A DNA stretch of 64,000 nucleotides from Agarophyton chilense (Eukaryota; Rhodophyta; Florideophyceae; Gracilariales; Gracilariaceae): contig JARGXX010000010.1 in assembly GCA_030374765.1 (NCBI GenBank), positions 62,001 through 126,000 of the forward strand, written 5' to 3'. This document shows positions 47,698-60,270 of the stretch, piece after piece. The position numbers were made by a program, and so were the translations under genes. The notes below the pieces were generated by a model, which saw only the letters and a list, made by a program, of their open reading frames with translations, was not told where the DNA came from and ran no database searches. Within the stretch, counting starts at the first letter, position 1. Each line of letters starts with the position of its first letter.

Positions 47698-48420
47698 TCA
47701 AAGATTCATTACTCGCTGCTTCCCCATCACTCTCTTTGCACTCATAGATCGCAGGGTACGTTTTGTAGCATCTACACTGCCTTCTTTATTGCTCAAAGCC
47801 TTCATCGCTTCGCGAAGCACTGCACTGCAGTTCTCTTCGTCGGAAACATCAGGACTGTACAAAGAAAGCGAAACAGAATCCATGTGTCGTTGCTCAGCCA
47901 AAGTTCGGGACCCTGCCACCCACGGTAATATTCTGCGCCGTAGTTGAGCGCTAGGGTAAGTCATTGCCACTGACGCTCTTTTCTTCATCCCTGAATTCAC
48001 CTTATGTCATTCATCGCACGCTAGACCTCGACGAACCCCTTTGACTTTCGTTGCATCTCGACTGCGATCTTTGCGGTGGGCAACACGCGAATCAACATCT
48101 TCTCCTCCCTCACGAGTAAAAACAAAATCTTTGTAGCTATCTACCTTCATATTTCCTGTTTTATTTCTTGGTTCTCTAGCTGGAAAGGAATAGCCTTTAC
48201 TGGCGTCTAAATAGGAATCATGCACTTCTTCTGTAATCATCTGGGCTAGACATCTGACTCTATTGGGGTTCCGCTCATTCGCTTCGTTTTCTTTTCCATT
48301 CCATTGCAAAGACTTCATCTGCTGAGAAAGAACAACGCTTTCGTCCTCGTTTCCGTCATTTCTCTTGTTTTTATTGCGCTTTGCAGCTTCTGCGACGGCC
48401 TTTTTATCTCTTTGTATGGC
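47698..48420 (-). CDS. Basic, low-complexity minus-strand ORFs (possible spliced or broken gene)
   Basis: Two near-adjacent minus frames, 48318-48007 (103 codons, open further upstream to about 48417 with RDKKAVAEAAKRNKNKRN) and 48000-47698 (100 codons, TYPSAQLRRRILPWVAGSRT, KALSNKEGSVDATKRTLRSM). They are in different frames and are separated by a stop and a few bases. Composition is rich in Lys, Arg, Glu and Asn, as in many nuclear proteins. No domain recognised; could be host or transposon-derived. Confidence 0.3.
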
Positions 48421-48492
48421 TTACCTAATGAAATAATCCATTACACACCCTCTCTGAGCCGCTTTTAACACAGGATAGTTTTTGACCAGACA

Positions 48493-49100
48493 GTGCTTCA
48501 GATGCGACAGTGGTTTTGCAAAATAGCCCTTCATTTAAGAGTACGTGCGACTGTTGGTCTTGATGTTCAGACGTCGGTAGACGAATACGCGTATTTCTTC
48601 TTTGTCACAGTTAGCCATCTTCATGTAAATTGGGAAGTAAACCTCCGTGGATTAGAAAGATCGTCCCATCTGCTTCTGATACAAACAATTGAAGAGGGTT
48701 CGCGCGGCTACTGGTCCTTCGTTCCCTCTCCAGTGCTTATAAATGCGCTTCTCTCTCTCTTGAAAGCAACAGTTGGAATCCTGACTGAGGCTGGTGGTAG
48801 CATATCGGGATCAGAAATGTTTCAGGAGTTTTGTTGTCTCGTTTTATTGCGGTTGACGCTGCTCTGCGCAAGGCTAGATTCAACCGAAGTCTGATAAGGT
48901 CTCTAATTAGAGATGCGCCTCTGCAGAGGATGTTGGATGTTATTTTCCATAACGATGAGTCTGTTCTGTGTCCTAATGGCCATGAAGTTGCGATTGCAAG
49001 ACGCTGAGAGGGAGACATTGGTCATATACATTCGCGGCGTATCAGGATTAACCCAATTCGGATTTCTCAATATGCACAAAGTACCTCTGGAGAGGTAAAA
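48493..49100 (+). pseudogene. Plus-strand coding-like tract, unrecognised
   Basis: A 133-codon frame (48493-48894) overlaps a second frame from about 48831 reading LLSRFIAVDAALRKARFNRS and NDESVLCPNGHEVAIARR up to a stop near 49007. The second frame looks more protein-like. It may be an upstream part of the T2 transposon. No family recognised. Confidence 0.3.
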
Positions 49101-49795
49101 CCTTGTTTGAAATCCATTGAAGTGAGAGAGATATGGTAATGAAACCGTGGTTAGAGCTCGTCATCACTGCTTGTCAGTAATCTTTAACAATGTTTCTGGG
49201 ATAGAAAACTCGGGATAGGCTTAATGAATGTAACTCATATTGATTGATAGCGTGCTGTATCAATAATCAAAGCTGAAAAACTCAGACGCGATAAAGCGTT
49301 GCAGCTACACGGAATAGGAGAGCGGAGTGCAGAATGATGATCTCGAACTGGAAGTATTTGCGTGTTTTTGATCCCACTGTTGGGAAACGATCATCAGTGA
49401 GCAGAGACGACTGTGAGCAGAGACTACTTTTGTACAGGAGAAGATGCATGGCATGGCGGAAAGACATGACAGGAGGAGACTTCATATCCTCCCCGTGGAC
49501 TCTTAAGAAAAGAAAAGATGCATTGAAGTGAAAAGTGGGAAGGTTTTTTTGAAAACTTTGGAAGCCGCTAGAAATTTTCAAATTAGCATAGAAAAAGCTT
49601 TAGAATGACGTATCCAAAGCTGCACAACATCTCCGTGGTCGTCCGTGCGGCGGGCTCCACATATCCTGATTTCGACATAAGCCTCCTGACGTTGTTGCCG
49701 CTTTTTATCTTTTGAGAGAATATGGAGAGGGGCACGAAAAGATACAGATGAGAGATATCGCCTCGTGAGAAGTTCGGGGAATCGGGTGATGTTAC
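49101..49795. other. No firm gene
   Basis: Short frames, including 65 codons at 49334-49531 (LLLYRRRCMAWRKDMTGGDF). Possibly more of the decayed transposon. Confidence 0.3.
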
Positions 49796-51500
49796 AGACA
49801 GCTTGCGGGGTGATGATTCAATTGAAGGTAATCCACACGAAGAAAGACGAGGACGAAGCTATCGCTGGCAAGTTTGCAATCATTTGCCTGATAAACGAGC
49901 TTCGATCCCAGAAGCAGATTGTACCCAGATGAGTGCATTGATTGAAGTGAAAGACACAGAAAACGCCTCTTTAAATGATGAAGAAATCTCAATGCCACAA
50001 AGTGAAAGAGAAGAGGCGCATGACCTCCAACCCTCAAGTGACAAACATGAAAAGTTTTCGACATCACCTTTCATAGCTCGACGTCATCCAACACAGAGTT
50101 CTTTGCTGGATCGTCTGAAATGAACGGCTTTTCTTTTTTGAATGGTTCTTCGCTCCACCTTTCTTATTCTACGTTTCCCTTGAGCTACGATATTTTTGAA
50201 TCGAAAGATCTCGGCTCCAAAGGAAACGAATAGAGACGTGTTTCCAGATTTCTGTACATAGCTGAGTTCTCCGACATTTCACAACGTACTATAACGAAAC
50301 TAATTGCGGGAACTCCCATCACTTCGCGGTATTCGTACAGATCTTTCATATTATATGCCTACAGCGTAGCTCAGGTGAAAAAGTCTTGTGTGAAAAGGAG
50401 TGGAGAGGAACATGCCGCACGGACAAGTGTCCTACCAGCCTCAAAAACATGTCCAAGCTGCGATGGGCATTTATCACGAATTGAGAATAAGTCGTGGTTC
50501 ATAAAGACATCAACAGCCCTTCAGAGTCTCTGTCGACCTCGCCAGTCTATCCAAGCAATCATGTAAGGATGTGATCGAGCAAAGAAGGCGTGTGTGGATG
50601 GGCCATTCAAAGCGGTAGTATATGACTACTACGACAGGAAGATATTCTAATGTATGAATGGTCAAAGGCTACAAAACTGGACATCGGAGGGGACGAAATA
50701 ATGGTATTACTGCGCTTATCAACTGATGGATTTGAATGCACGAAGAACAGAAAAGGTGAAGCGATATTTTCGTGGCCAATTCTGTGTAATTTGTCAAACA
50801 ATTCCACTGCACGTCGGAGTCGGGCGTCCAGTATTCTGATCCTCGGCGTAGTAATACCTTTTCACGATTCCAAGTATTTTGATAAGTTCTTGGCCGATAA
50901 AACATGCGATTTGGGGCGGCATGAAAACCGGATTTCAGCGGTTTGCTACAATGGCAAGGTTCGAACGTTAAAAACGTTCGTTTTGTTCTGAACCGCTGAT
51001 TGGCCTGCAGCGTCTAAAGTTTTGGGATACGTTGGCCACATAGGGAGGATGTCTTGCCATTTTTCCAACAAACAAAAGGGTTATGTCCAACAATTACAAT
51101 GTTTATGCGCCACTCTTTCGGAAACTTTATGTTTGAAATGTTTCTCAAAGCAATGATGCCAAAAGGCAGACATAATTATTTCTGAATGTTCTGAGAAGCG
51201 TACATCTGAAGAGTTAAAGCGTTTGTGGAAGGTGTTACATTCAGAAACTCATCAAAGAACACGTGAAGAACCAACGGACTCCACAGTCATCAAGGAAGGC
51301 TGCTGTCTTCATTCCTTTTATATCGGCGGCATACATGCCCTTCCCTACGATTTGATGCCTTTGGATCTTCTTTGATGGACCAAACGAATCCGTCCTTGAA
51401 TCAAATGGTATTAATGTCAAAAGAAGAGCAGCTGACGGGAAGTCCAATCGAGCAATGAACTCTACAGATGAAGTGGGGTCCGAAAAACGCGTGTGCTTCC
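49796..51500 (+). pseudogene. CACTA/tnp2-like transposase, copy T2 (decayed)
   Basis: Second member of the T1 family. 49803-50123 is an acidic 106-codon stretch. 50375-50566 holds a zinc-ribbon-like part with KTCPSCDGHLSRIENKSWF (Cys codons at about 50450 and 50459) followed by TALQSLCRPRQSIQAIM. A degraded DYYDRKIF lies at about 50620-50645, then LRLSTDGFECTKN (about 50710-50748) with WPILCNLSNNS, and DWPAASKVLGYVGHIGRMSC (50998-51057). Downstream plus-strand traces (SEELKRLWKVLHSETHQRTR at about 51203, then SFYIGGIHALPYDLM) fit the next conserved region. The motif order is identical to T1 but sequences differ, so these are two separate insertions. The large minus ORF at 51241-51837 is read as a shadow. 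Confidence 0.7.
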
Positions 51501-52502
51501 GAGAATCAACGAAATGGTTGCCGCAAGAATCGTGGATGGGAATGAGGACAGGGTGAAGATGAACATTTGGCAGTCGGGGAAAAATGCAACTGTCGCTGTA
51601 GACGCCGCTGCGTCGCGAACTATTCGCAGGAGTCAGAACAGGAGCAGCGAGGAGATTGCAGAGGTGGCATAGGTTGACAATGTCATCGCGTCTTTGACAA
51701 TTTAAGACTCGGTTGTCGCTTCCGTTGACCTTTCGCAGCTCATGCCGCATCTTGTGGGATCCTGCGTGATAGTGTAGCTCTTCATCCACCACCCGGAGGA
51801 GCAAATATGGCGGGTCTGTGCTCCCATACCTAGTCAAATTTCGTCACGGATAGATAATATCGTAGAATTCACTTGTAGATAAATGAACAGGGCTAACGCT
51901 AGTCTTGTGCGAGGGGGTGTTTTGTTTTTCGCGATGCGAATCCTTCTTAGCTCACACAGACATACTACAGCTGGACTGGAGTCACCCTTCGTCAGGGATT
52001 CAAGAGTGTCAAATATTTCTGTCTGCGACTTTGCCATCCTTGAGATAGGCCTCAATCTGCCTGCGGAGGATCTCGTTACACGTGTCCGAAGAACTTTAAT
52101 TCTCTCTTCGAGCTTTCTGGTCCACCCATAGAGCAGAATCCCGAACAGCTGTCAATTGGAACCACGTGCTTAAGAAGTTTTGACCCCATAATGTCTGGCA
52201 GCCCGGCACTAATGAGCTCATCATCCATTCCGAATGTAACCATCTGTAGACGCGCGTAGTTTGCTGTTTAACAAAACTGGGCCGACTTCGACCAGTCCCA
52301 CCAACCGGTTTAAGATCTTACTATAGTGAGCTGTGAGCATCAGCTGGTGTTTCACATACACTGCGATTGACCTTATCGTGTTGTAGATATGAAAGACTAT
52401 CTTTCGTTTTTCTGAGCATTTAATAGGCGGAAACAATCATCAGCGAGACGAAGAAGGTCAAAACCACTCCGACTCGATTCCAAACTTGTACGAAAGGCCA
52501 AG
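51501..52502. other. No firm gene
   Basis: Probably the tail of T2 followed by unassigned sequence. Short frames of 71-82 codons on both strands near 51.8-52.4 kb show no motif. Confidence 0.3.
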
Positions 52503-52888
52503 TGTAGGATCCCCTCTGCGGAGAGAGCAGAAACCTGCGACAGTGTTCGGGAATGCCGAATGGGTGCTTACGGCTAAGGAGAAGGTGTGGTGGATCACAA
52601 CAATAGCGAGCTATAATGGGGATTGTAAGGCCCCACTCGCCAATGAGGGTGGTTGGTACTATGAAACAGACAACTACTTGTTGTAGCTTGTCATGATCTT
52701 CGGTTAAGGAATCCTAAACAAGGAACAAGTGAGTTGTGAACCCGTTTGTTGTCTCCTTTTCTTTGGGGTCAGCGCTCCTCTCCGTGCCTTTGGTACGGTG
52801 CACAGGGGTTACCGCCGCACATAATAATATCTAGATATAAACTTCGTTAGCCGATTAACTCTCTACAGGACGGGATAATGGTTGCTCC
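52503..52888 (+). mobile_element. LTR family C, copy 2, left part
   Basis: Matches 11503-11886 (TGTAG start, the CCCCACTCGCCAATGAGGGT block, GCCGCACATAATAATATCTA) up to GGATAATGGTTGC, where element B begins. It continues at 63095. Flanks do not show a clear target duplication (CCAAG before, CCGAT after the right part), so this may be an older or partial copy. Confidence 0.9.
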
Positions 52889-53336
52889 TGTGAAGGAGCG
52901 GTTATAACGGTTGAGTCCTGTAAGATGCCGGGCCCTCAAGGATCTTGCAGATTACACGTGGACGGGTTGACCTCAGGTGGAGACACGTAGATTATTAATT
53001 TATTTTAATTAGTGTAATAGATTACCATTACAGTGCCAGGTAGATCTCAGCGCCTCGCCAATACTATTTACTTGGCCCGATTGACACTTCTCCATTAGAG
53101 TACAGAAGGAACCGTTACGAAACTAAATATATCCACATTTGGTATATTAGTTCCACCCTTTGGTCTTCAAGCCATCGTTTCCGTGGCTCCAATATGTAGG
53201 ACTACGCAGTAAATGCCAGCCCATAGCACCAAGTACTCCGGGAGGGTCGCCGTCAAGGATTCGAACCTTAGGACCCGTTCTACAAGGCTACCATCGGTCG
53301 AGACCCGTACGCTGACCCACCCGTTATTGCGTTACA
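52889..53336 (+). repeat. 5' LTR of element B
   Basis: 448 bp, TG...CA ends. Contains the family's AT-rich block (TTTTAATTAGTGTAATAGATTA at about 52996). On the opposite strand it carries GGTTCGAATCC near 53264, a perfect match to the pol III B-box / tRNA T-arm consensus. Confidence 0.97.
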
Positions 53337-53539
53337 TTTCGGTCTATCTACTTAGAATCTCTTTGGAATAATTGAACGGACCATTGGCACGAAGTACTAT
53401 CCGGATTCTAATCTTTGGTTTAATTTCCCAATTGACCAGAAGTACAGAAGCAACCGCCATTATGGATGCAGGAAACACACCCAACCGACGAGACCATAGG
53501 ACTCCTACGGCAGGATGAAGTGCGACTACAACGCCGGCG

Positions 53540-55677
53540 ATGTCGCCTGACCCTCAAGTTGATACCGCTAGCGACCCCAGAAGCACGAGGAGCCAGCCGC
53601 AAGAAGTACTGACCCCCCTGGATGACCCAGAAAGGATTCGCCGAGAACCCACCGTGGCAGCGAGTTTGCGAGAACTCCCCACCAGGGCCACCTCTAGGCC
53701 AGGGACACCTCAGGGAGAAACCCACCAGACTGAAGTAATTAGAGAAAACATGCCAGCAGGGCTTGCCGACCTTCTCTGGCCCCGTCTCCATGAGCTCTGC
53801 TCAGCCCACGTGGATTCCATCATGGGCGTATGACTCTCTACGGCGATCGTTGACCATACAGATTACCTCATCCCGCGAATCCTCCATAAGGTAGTGGAGT
53901 CTGAAGTATTCATAGACTCGATCCTACAGGCCCTTCAAGGAGCAGTCACCAGCCAGGCAGGCAATTTGGTCGCTATGACCATTCCACCACAAATTAACCA
54001 TCCGGTCTCCATATGGAAACCCCCTAACGAACTCCCAGGGTTGGCGGAATTATCCGCCTCTCGCCGGGAATACCATCAGGAAAACCCCATGGTGGGACAA
54101 TCTAAGAGCAGAAGAGAAGCTCCGCGCCTAGATGAGAGACAGGTTGCCCATCAGGAGAATCCAAGGGAGGGACAAGCGAGGAGCAGAAGAGAAGCTCCGC
54201 GCCTAGAACAGGGACCGCTTGCCCCACCCGACGGATTGTATGAGGTACAGCGACCTCAGGGCTCCCCCGGATCTGATAGAGAAATCGATCCTTTAGGTCC
54301 CTACTCCGCTGGAAAGAATAAAAGAAGCAACACTAGGAGAAAGAAGAAAACAAGTAGCAAAAGAAGAGACCATTTGGACAGGAGTGATTCCGAATCAGCC
54401 TCGACCGAAACGACCGATTCCGAAGCAGATGAGGCTGCTGTTCAAGGCCTCATACTACTGACAACAACCAACGAACATTTCCTCAAGGTTCTAGACTACC
54501 GGAACTATCGGCTGGCCGACAAGTCTCCGAAATATACTGGTTCGGTGGCTCGCAGAATCGCCAAATGGGCCAAACGGATGCAACTAACCATTACGGACAA
54601 GTTCTCGGGTTCCGATCCCATTGCTATCCTTAGATTTTTCAGTTTGTTCCGTACTGCCTGCGATCAGAACGAAGTCCACGAGGGCGCCACTCTGTACCTT
54701 TTCCACTTCTTCCTCACAGGACAGGCTCGTGACCGAGTGGTTTGGAAGATACCTGGCACAACTGACGTCGTGAATGCTCATGATCGTGAACTCTTCAGGT
54801 CATACCCTTAGATTGTTCATTATCTCTTGCAAACTTACGCCACGGATGACGTTATAATGGATCCCCACCGGGAAGTAACATCCTTCAGGCAGAGCTCCAA
54901 CATGACCGAATCGGCTTTCACAGACGACCTGTGGAAGAAGGCTTACCGATGAAGAAACTTGTTCTCCGAAGTACGGTTTAAACGTCATTTCATCACGAGA
55001 TTGCTCCCTGCCATTCAGACACATGTGGGCAATTACCACACAGAAAACCCGCAATAATCCTTCCAAAGTCTCGTTACCTACGCCGAGGGTTATGGAAAAA
55101 CCTACAGGACCTCCAGGCGCAACGCTGATACAACCAGAGCACACGCAACTCCATTGCGGAGACCCAACCAAGCCCATTTGGTTAGCCCCACGGAGTCGGA
55201 CATGGATGCATCGCTCCATTTCGCCGATTCGGGAGATATCCTTGCGCTGAATTGCAGTGCTCCTCCGTCAGGGCCCCCATCATATACCTCCAAGGGATCT
55301 ACAGTCACCACTGGACCACCCACACCGAAGTATTCTCCCTTTCCGCCCCAAAAGGACGTTTTTTTCGCGCGTAAAGGGCTTGCTTCCTCTGCCTTTCAAT
55401 GGCTCTACTTTGTGAATGTACGAGATATATGCCTGAGAACGCACGCAAAAACCTTCTAGCCGTAAGGGAAGAGAACTACCGAGTGCGGAGATCCGAAGGA
55501 ATGTATAACAGGGCACATCAACTAACCAAAGAAACCCCTGGAGTCTCACGCTATGCCATGCCTCCGGATACTCCGATCAAAGCCCCACAGGTCCACGCAA
55601 TTGTAGATCCTACTGACGACCCCGTGGAAGAACCCTATCCTCAGGAAGAAACGGAAACCCCATCGGAATTTTTCTAG
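53540..55677 (+). pseudogene. gag: gypsy B gag
   Basis: A first segment, 53540-53833 (97 aa), is separated by a stop from 53894-54811 (305 aa). The latter is hydrophilic and charged, then carries the capsid-like core (WAKRMQLTITDKFSGSDPIA, LYLFHFFLTGQARDRV), which matches retrotransposon Gag. Coding resumes after a stop at 54811 (ESAFTDDLWKKAYR, then a stop; HFITRLLPAIQTHV) and continues as a shifted frame (YAEGYGKTYRTSRRN). A degenerate zinc knuckle (ACFLC...CEC, about 55380-55410, His lost) precedes an open stretch to 55677 ending in an acidic region. There are duplicated SRREAPRL segments at about 54112 and 54190. Gag would form the particle; at least four disruptions show it is dead. Confidence 0.85.
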
Positions 55678-55804
55678 AGGGACGAAGCGAGGCAAATCCT
55701 CTCTCTCTAAGCCCTTGCCTCATCCAATTGGACGGTCATGAACCAAGAGCTCTTCACATCTCAATGCCAACCACCAAGATTGGACCACTCAGGATGAACC
55801 ACAA

Positions 55805-56554
55805 TTGGAACACAGTAACTACCCCGTCTGTATCTTCAGGAAAGAAAACTATAAATTTCGAGTAACCGAAGGACTTCGTTCCAACAAATGTCGAGTTACC
55901 ACAGCTGTATTGGACACCGGCGCTAGTCCCAACTTGGTCCATGCTGAGCTGCTCCCACTGGGGTGGCAAGATTTCGTTCAGGCAAGGAAGACCCCAAGGA
56001 TTTCCGATGCATCACATAGACCAACGGAAATTAAAGGGATAGTACCACTTTAACTCCAGGTAGGACGATTCAAAGTCCGCACGTGGTTCCTTATATGTCC
56101 TAACGTGAGCGCTGAGGCAATCCTAGGGACCTTCTTTATCGATCAATACATTAAGGCCATTTACCCAGGCCTTAGAATAGTCCCGTTCTACCGCGCACCT
56201 TCCATCTACATAACTGGCTCCGCCCCGGGGCCAGAAGCTAACCGCAAACGGGCGGTTGTCTCCGAAAACACGAAGTCCAATAAGGTTCGCTTGTCAAAGG
56301 CCATAACGATACCGCCGATGACCCAAATCGCTGTATCGGTCCATTCCCCGTCTTCAGGTCTCGTAACGATTCAGAATCACATGAAAACGGTTCTGACGCA
56401 CCTTAAATTGATGGGCTATGGAGTAATGGACATCCACCCCAACAGGTCCTTTTTAGTCACAATCAGCAACTTTCGAGATCAACCCGTGCGGTTACCTAGA
56501 GATACAGTGATTGGTATCACTCTGCCCACGCGCTTGGCCATTATGGAGGCCTAA
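55805..56554 (+). pseudogene. pro: gypsy B aspartic protease
   Basis: A frame from 55805 carries AVLDTGASPNLVHAELLP, with the catalytic Asp of DTG at 55913. After a stop (56051-56053) the same region resumes and contains AEAILGTFFIDQY (56113-56151), the ILG motif of the second half. Sequence to 56554 reads a linker toward RT with a segment VRLPRDTVIGI. The protease would cleave the Gag-Pol polyprotein. One stop between the active-site and ILG parts disables this copy. Confidence 0.85.
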
Positions 56555-56639
56555 ATGGATAACATTGCGAAGCCAACACCCGACGAGGACGTCGACTCTT
56601 GGTAGGGAACGGTCGCTATCGGCACAGAATTTGAATCCT

Positions 56640-58300
56640 ATAGGCCCCAGGTACCTGATCTCTTCAGGGAATATCAGGCCATGTGGCCAGGTGTTTTGGG
56701 AATAATCAGAGCCACTAAGCACCGCATTGACCTTCAGGATGATGCTAGACCACAGTTCCAGCACCCAAACCGCACCAGTCTTAAAGGGAGGGAAGTTGTC
56801 GCCGACCAGATGGACCATTTGCGAAAAGCTCAAGTCATTGATAAGGCGCCTCCAACCCAATCCGAATGGGAAAGTACCCTTGTCCTCGTGGCGAAGAAAG
56901 ATGGCTCTGTCAGGTTCTGTATCGACTACAAGAAGCCGAACGCAGTAACCAAGAGGGACTCATACCCGATACTCCGCATAGACGACTGTCTGTATTCCTT
57001 AGGCGAAGCTGTCGTATTTACCGCACTGGACGCTAACTCGGGATATTTGCAAATCTATTTGGCCGAAGATGCGAGAGCGCTGACAACCTTTACCACCCAT
57101 GAAGGTCTGTTCAGATTTATTTGCATGCCCTTTGGTTTGAAGAATGCACCAGCTACTTTCCAACGGGTAGTGGACATTATACTTTCCAAATTCAAATGGA
57201 AGTTAGCCCTGGTCTATTTGGATGACGTTATAATCTTCTCACAGACCGTAAAGGAACACCTTCGCCACGTGGAAAGGGTGCTAACAATCCTACAGGACGC
57301 TGGAGTAACATTGAAACTCCGCAAATGCGCCTTCTTTTAGGCATCAGTGGACTATTTCGGTTACGTCATCCTCCCAGGAAAAGGTTAAGGTGGCCACATG
57401 GACCACAAATGCGATTCGCCAAGCTAAGCCTTCTAGGACCCAGACGGAACTACGATCCTTCGTGGGCTTGTGCAAAGTCAACCGACGGTTCGTCCAAGGG
57501 TTTGCCAAGATCTCTGCCCCTCTCAACGCGATGATGAAGAAGGGAACACCTTCGGAGTTCGAAGCCCTTACAGACGACCAGTACGAGGCATTTGAGACCC
57601 TAAAGGACAAATTGCTGAACCCACCCATATTGGCTTTACCAAAGCCCATGGGGCCTTTCGTACTGGATACAGATGCCTCTGATGTCCAAGTGGCTTTGTC
57701 ACTGCTACAGGAACAGGAAACACCGAAGGACTATCGACCTATTGGCTACTGGAGCAGAACGCTCACCTGCGCGGAGCGAAACTACAGTACGACCGAAAAG
57801 GAATGTCTAGCCATCGTATGGTCCGTATTGACACTCCGTCCGTCCCTCGAGGGAACCAGGGTTACCATTAGGACAGATCATGATTCACTCCGCTGGCTAC
57901 TCAATATGACCGATGCATCAAGTCGCCTCGCTAGGTGGCGCCTCAGGCTGTCAGAATATGACTATGGGATAACCTATAGGCCAGGCCTCAAACACCAGGC
58001 AGCGGATGACCTCTCGCGAATAATTACTGACAGAACTGATGACACTCCATTAGACGACCTAATTCCCACCCCCTTTATGGATGATGGACCTCAGGACTAC
58101 ACGGAAACAGATGACCTTATGGGTAAGGTGCAATCGGAGGATTCTGAGGTAAAGAAGAACGAATTATACCTATTGGACTGGGAAACAGTACCGTCCACTT
58201 CGTCACCACCTCAGGTTACCGCGATAGCCCCGGAGGAAAAAGAAATCCTCCCTATAGCAATTGAGAAACTTCTACAGGCGCAGGTCGAAGACCAGTATTG
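56640..58300 (+). pseudogene. pol: gypsy B reverse transcriptase and RNase H
   Basis: RT is open from 56681 to a TAG at about 57338: VRFCIDYKKPNAVTK, FTALDANSGYLQI, MPFGLKNAPATFQRV and the catalytic YLDD at 57215-57226. The connection reads EHLRHVERVLTILQDAGVTL. After a frameshift near 57340-57390 a 428-codon frame (57390-58676) begins, with the RT thumb/tether (RSFVGLCKVNRRFVQGFAK), RNase H (FVLDTDASDVQVALSLL; YSTTEKECLAIVW; RTDHDSLRWLL; ADDLSRI) and an acidic linker (58050-58260). The D, E and D residues of RNase H are recognisable. This is the best kept portion of the element; it needs only a stop and one frameshift removed to be continuous, as seen by inspection. Confidence 0.93.
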
Positions 58301-59225
58301 CAAGGAAACAGTCCAGATGGTAGGAATCCCAGGATGCCTATTCGACTATGACCAATTTGGACTACTATGTCGCCGCTCACCACTGGGTGGCGGACTCCAA
58401 CCGGTAGTACCACCCTCGCTAAGGGCGCGATTCCTATACCTCGCCCATTTCCCCCGCTTAGCTGGCCATCTTGGAGGCCTGACGAATGTACCAGACCCTA
58501 AGGAAGTTCTTCTACTGGCCCCTAATGGCGCAGGCCCTATGGCAAACCGCACAGAACTGTACATCGTGCGCACAAATCCAAGGGTCTCGCCCCAACCATC
58601 AGGCCAAATTGAAGCTCTTCCACGCCACAGGCTCGATGAAATTTGTCGCGATGGATATAATTGGGCCTCTCCATAAGTTGTCCTATGGAAACCGGTTTGT
58701 CTTGGGTATAAATGATAGGTTTACCAAACTTACCCGAGCCCTACCCCTAGGAAAGACAACGGCCACGGATGTCGCCACGGCCTTCTTGTCCCACTGGATA
58801 TATCCATGTGGCATGCCACTCTACCTCCTTACAGATAAGGGCCGCCAGTTTGTATCCAAATTCTCCTGGCATGCCTGTGCGACCTTAGGTATCAAAAATG
58901 TGACCACCAGGGCGTACCACCCGCAAACCAATGGCCAAGCCGAACGCTTCACCCGCACCCTTCTGGACCGATTGGCCCACTACGTATCGGAACACCAATC
59001 GAAATGGGACGACTACGTTGAAACACTCGTTTACGGCTTATAATATGCAGGTGCACGGCTCCACGGGGACAACACCTTTCCAATTAAAGCTAACGAGAAC
59101 GCCGCCGCCGATAGCTGTTGACCTTCATGAATCGAGCATACCCCAGGAAATAGTCGAAGGAATGACCTCTACCCAGGCGAAGCGCTACTCGCGCCGACGC
59201 ATCGACAGCATTATCCAATGAGCGA
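58300..59225 (+). pseudogene. int: gypsy B integrase
   Basis: The zinc-binding part is seen as AHFPRLAGHLGG (58441-58480), then after a frameshift YQTLRKFFYWPLMAQ and NCTSCAQIQGS, giving the HHCC set. The core is open in 58486-59043 with D at 58654 (AMDIIGPL), D at 58834 (LTDKGRQF) and E at 58942 (NGQAERF); D and E are 35 residues apart, the DD35E spacing. A TAA at 59041 and later frameshifts cut the C-terminal module; 58931-59221 reads a shifted frame of the same region. Integrase would insert the cDNA. The frameshift between zinc domain and core, and the stop, inactivate it. Confidence 0.92.
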
Positions 59226-59469
59226 GAACTATACTGATCAAAGCCCAACGGCGTTTCAAGGTCAATTTCGAGAAGGCCGTTTGGAACACGCCGACCTTTG
59301 GAAAAGGAGAACTTGTTTACCTAGACTGGCCACCGAAGGACAGTGAGGACCTCGAGAATGCTACGTTGAAGCTCTTACCCTACTTTACGGAAACAAAAAA
59401 GTCCTTAAGGCCAATCAACGTACCATTAAGTTACTAATTGACGGCCTACAGGACACCGTATCGATTGAT

Positions 59470-59900
59470 TTGGTAACCCGAGCTCCCGGCTCCCCCCAAT
59501 CACAAAGGTTCCAGTCCCCAGGCCCAACGGAATCACTACGACCTCAGGTCGACGCTCAATTCCCCACACCACCTAAGGCAGTTCCCACGGACTCGACTAG
59601 TCTCATGGACCCGATGGCCAATGACGATGACGATGACCCATCTCTTCCAACAAACTCCGATGTATTCGCCAATCTGGGTCACAATCTCCTTCCGGAGAAT
59701 GAATAACAACAGGAACATGTGATTGAGCGCGTCATCTCCGACAGTCGGGGAGAAGATTGAACTATGCGCTATCGCGTCCGTTGGTTCGGCTACACACCTG
59801 AGGAAGACAGTTGACAAGAGCCTCAAACCATTTCAACTAATTTTATTGCCCGCTATGGGTGCAGAATCAGCCGCATGGAGCACAGTTTTCAAGAGGGGAG
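59470..59900 (+). pseudogene. gypsy B degenerate chromodomain region
   Basis: 59470-59706 is a Pro-rich open tail (78 aa, PMANDDDDDPSLPTNSD). After a TAA the chromodomain is still readable: HVIERVISDSRGED, stop, TMRYRVRWFGYTPEEDS, stop, QEPQTI, FIARYG. It aligns with the element A chromodomain at 2515-2690, which has no stop across the same span. Chromodomains on gypsy integrases bind methylated histone H3 to guide insertion; this copy cannot. Confidence 0.8.
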
Positions 59901-60270
59901 AACTATAGGTCCGAATAATCCCAAAACCGCTCCCAAACCGCCTCCCGACACGACGGTTCGACGGAGCACGACGATTCGCCCGAGCTCCGGTATCAGGGAA
60001 CAAGGTCAGTCCTTCGGCCACACCTGAAGAAGACCTGAGACGTTCTCAAGGTTGGACTACGTCCCGAAGCACGCACGGTTGAGATACAAGAACGACCTTG
60101 TGAAAGCACAAGCATTAATTTATTTGACTAAGTACCACAGGTATAATAGCCCTAAAAATGATCTCAAGGTTCGCGAAAGCGTTCGGAACACCAACAGAAC
60201 TCACTGGGGTGGCGCAGGAGTAACTCTATCGTCCTCATTGGAATCTGCAGGAGCGAAACAGGGACAAGGG

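Noticed and set aside
51241-51837. 198-codon minus-strand ORF
   Set aside because: It overlaps the plus-strand continuation of the T2 transposase, which shows motif-like sequence in order; the minus reading shows none.
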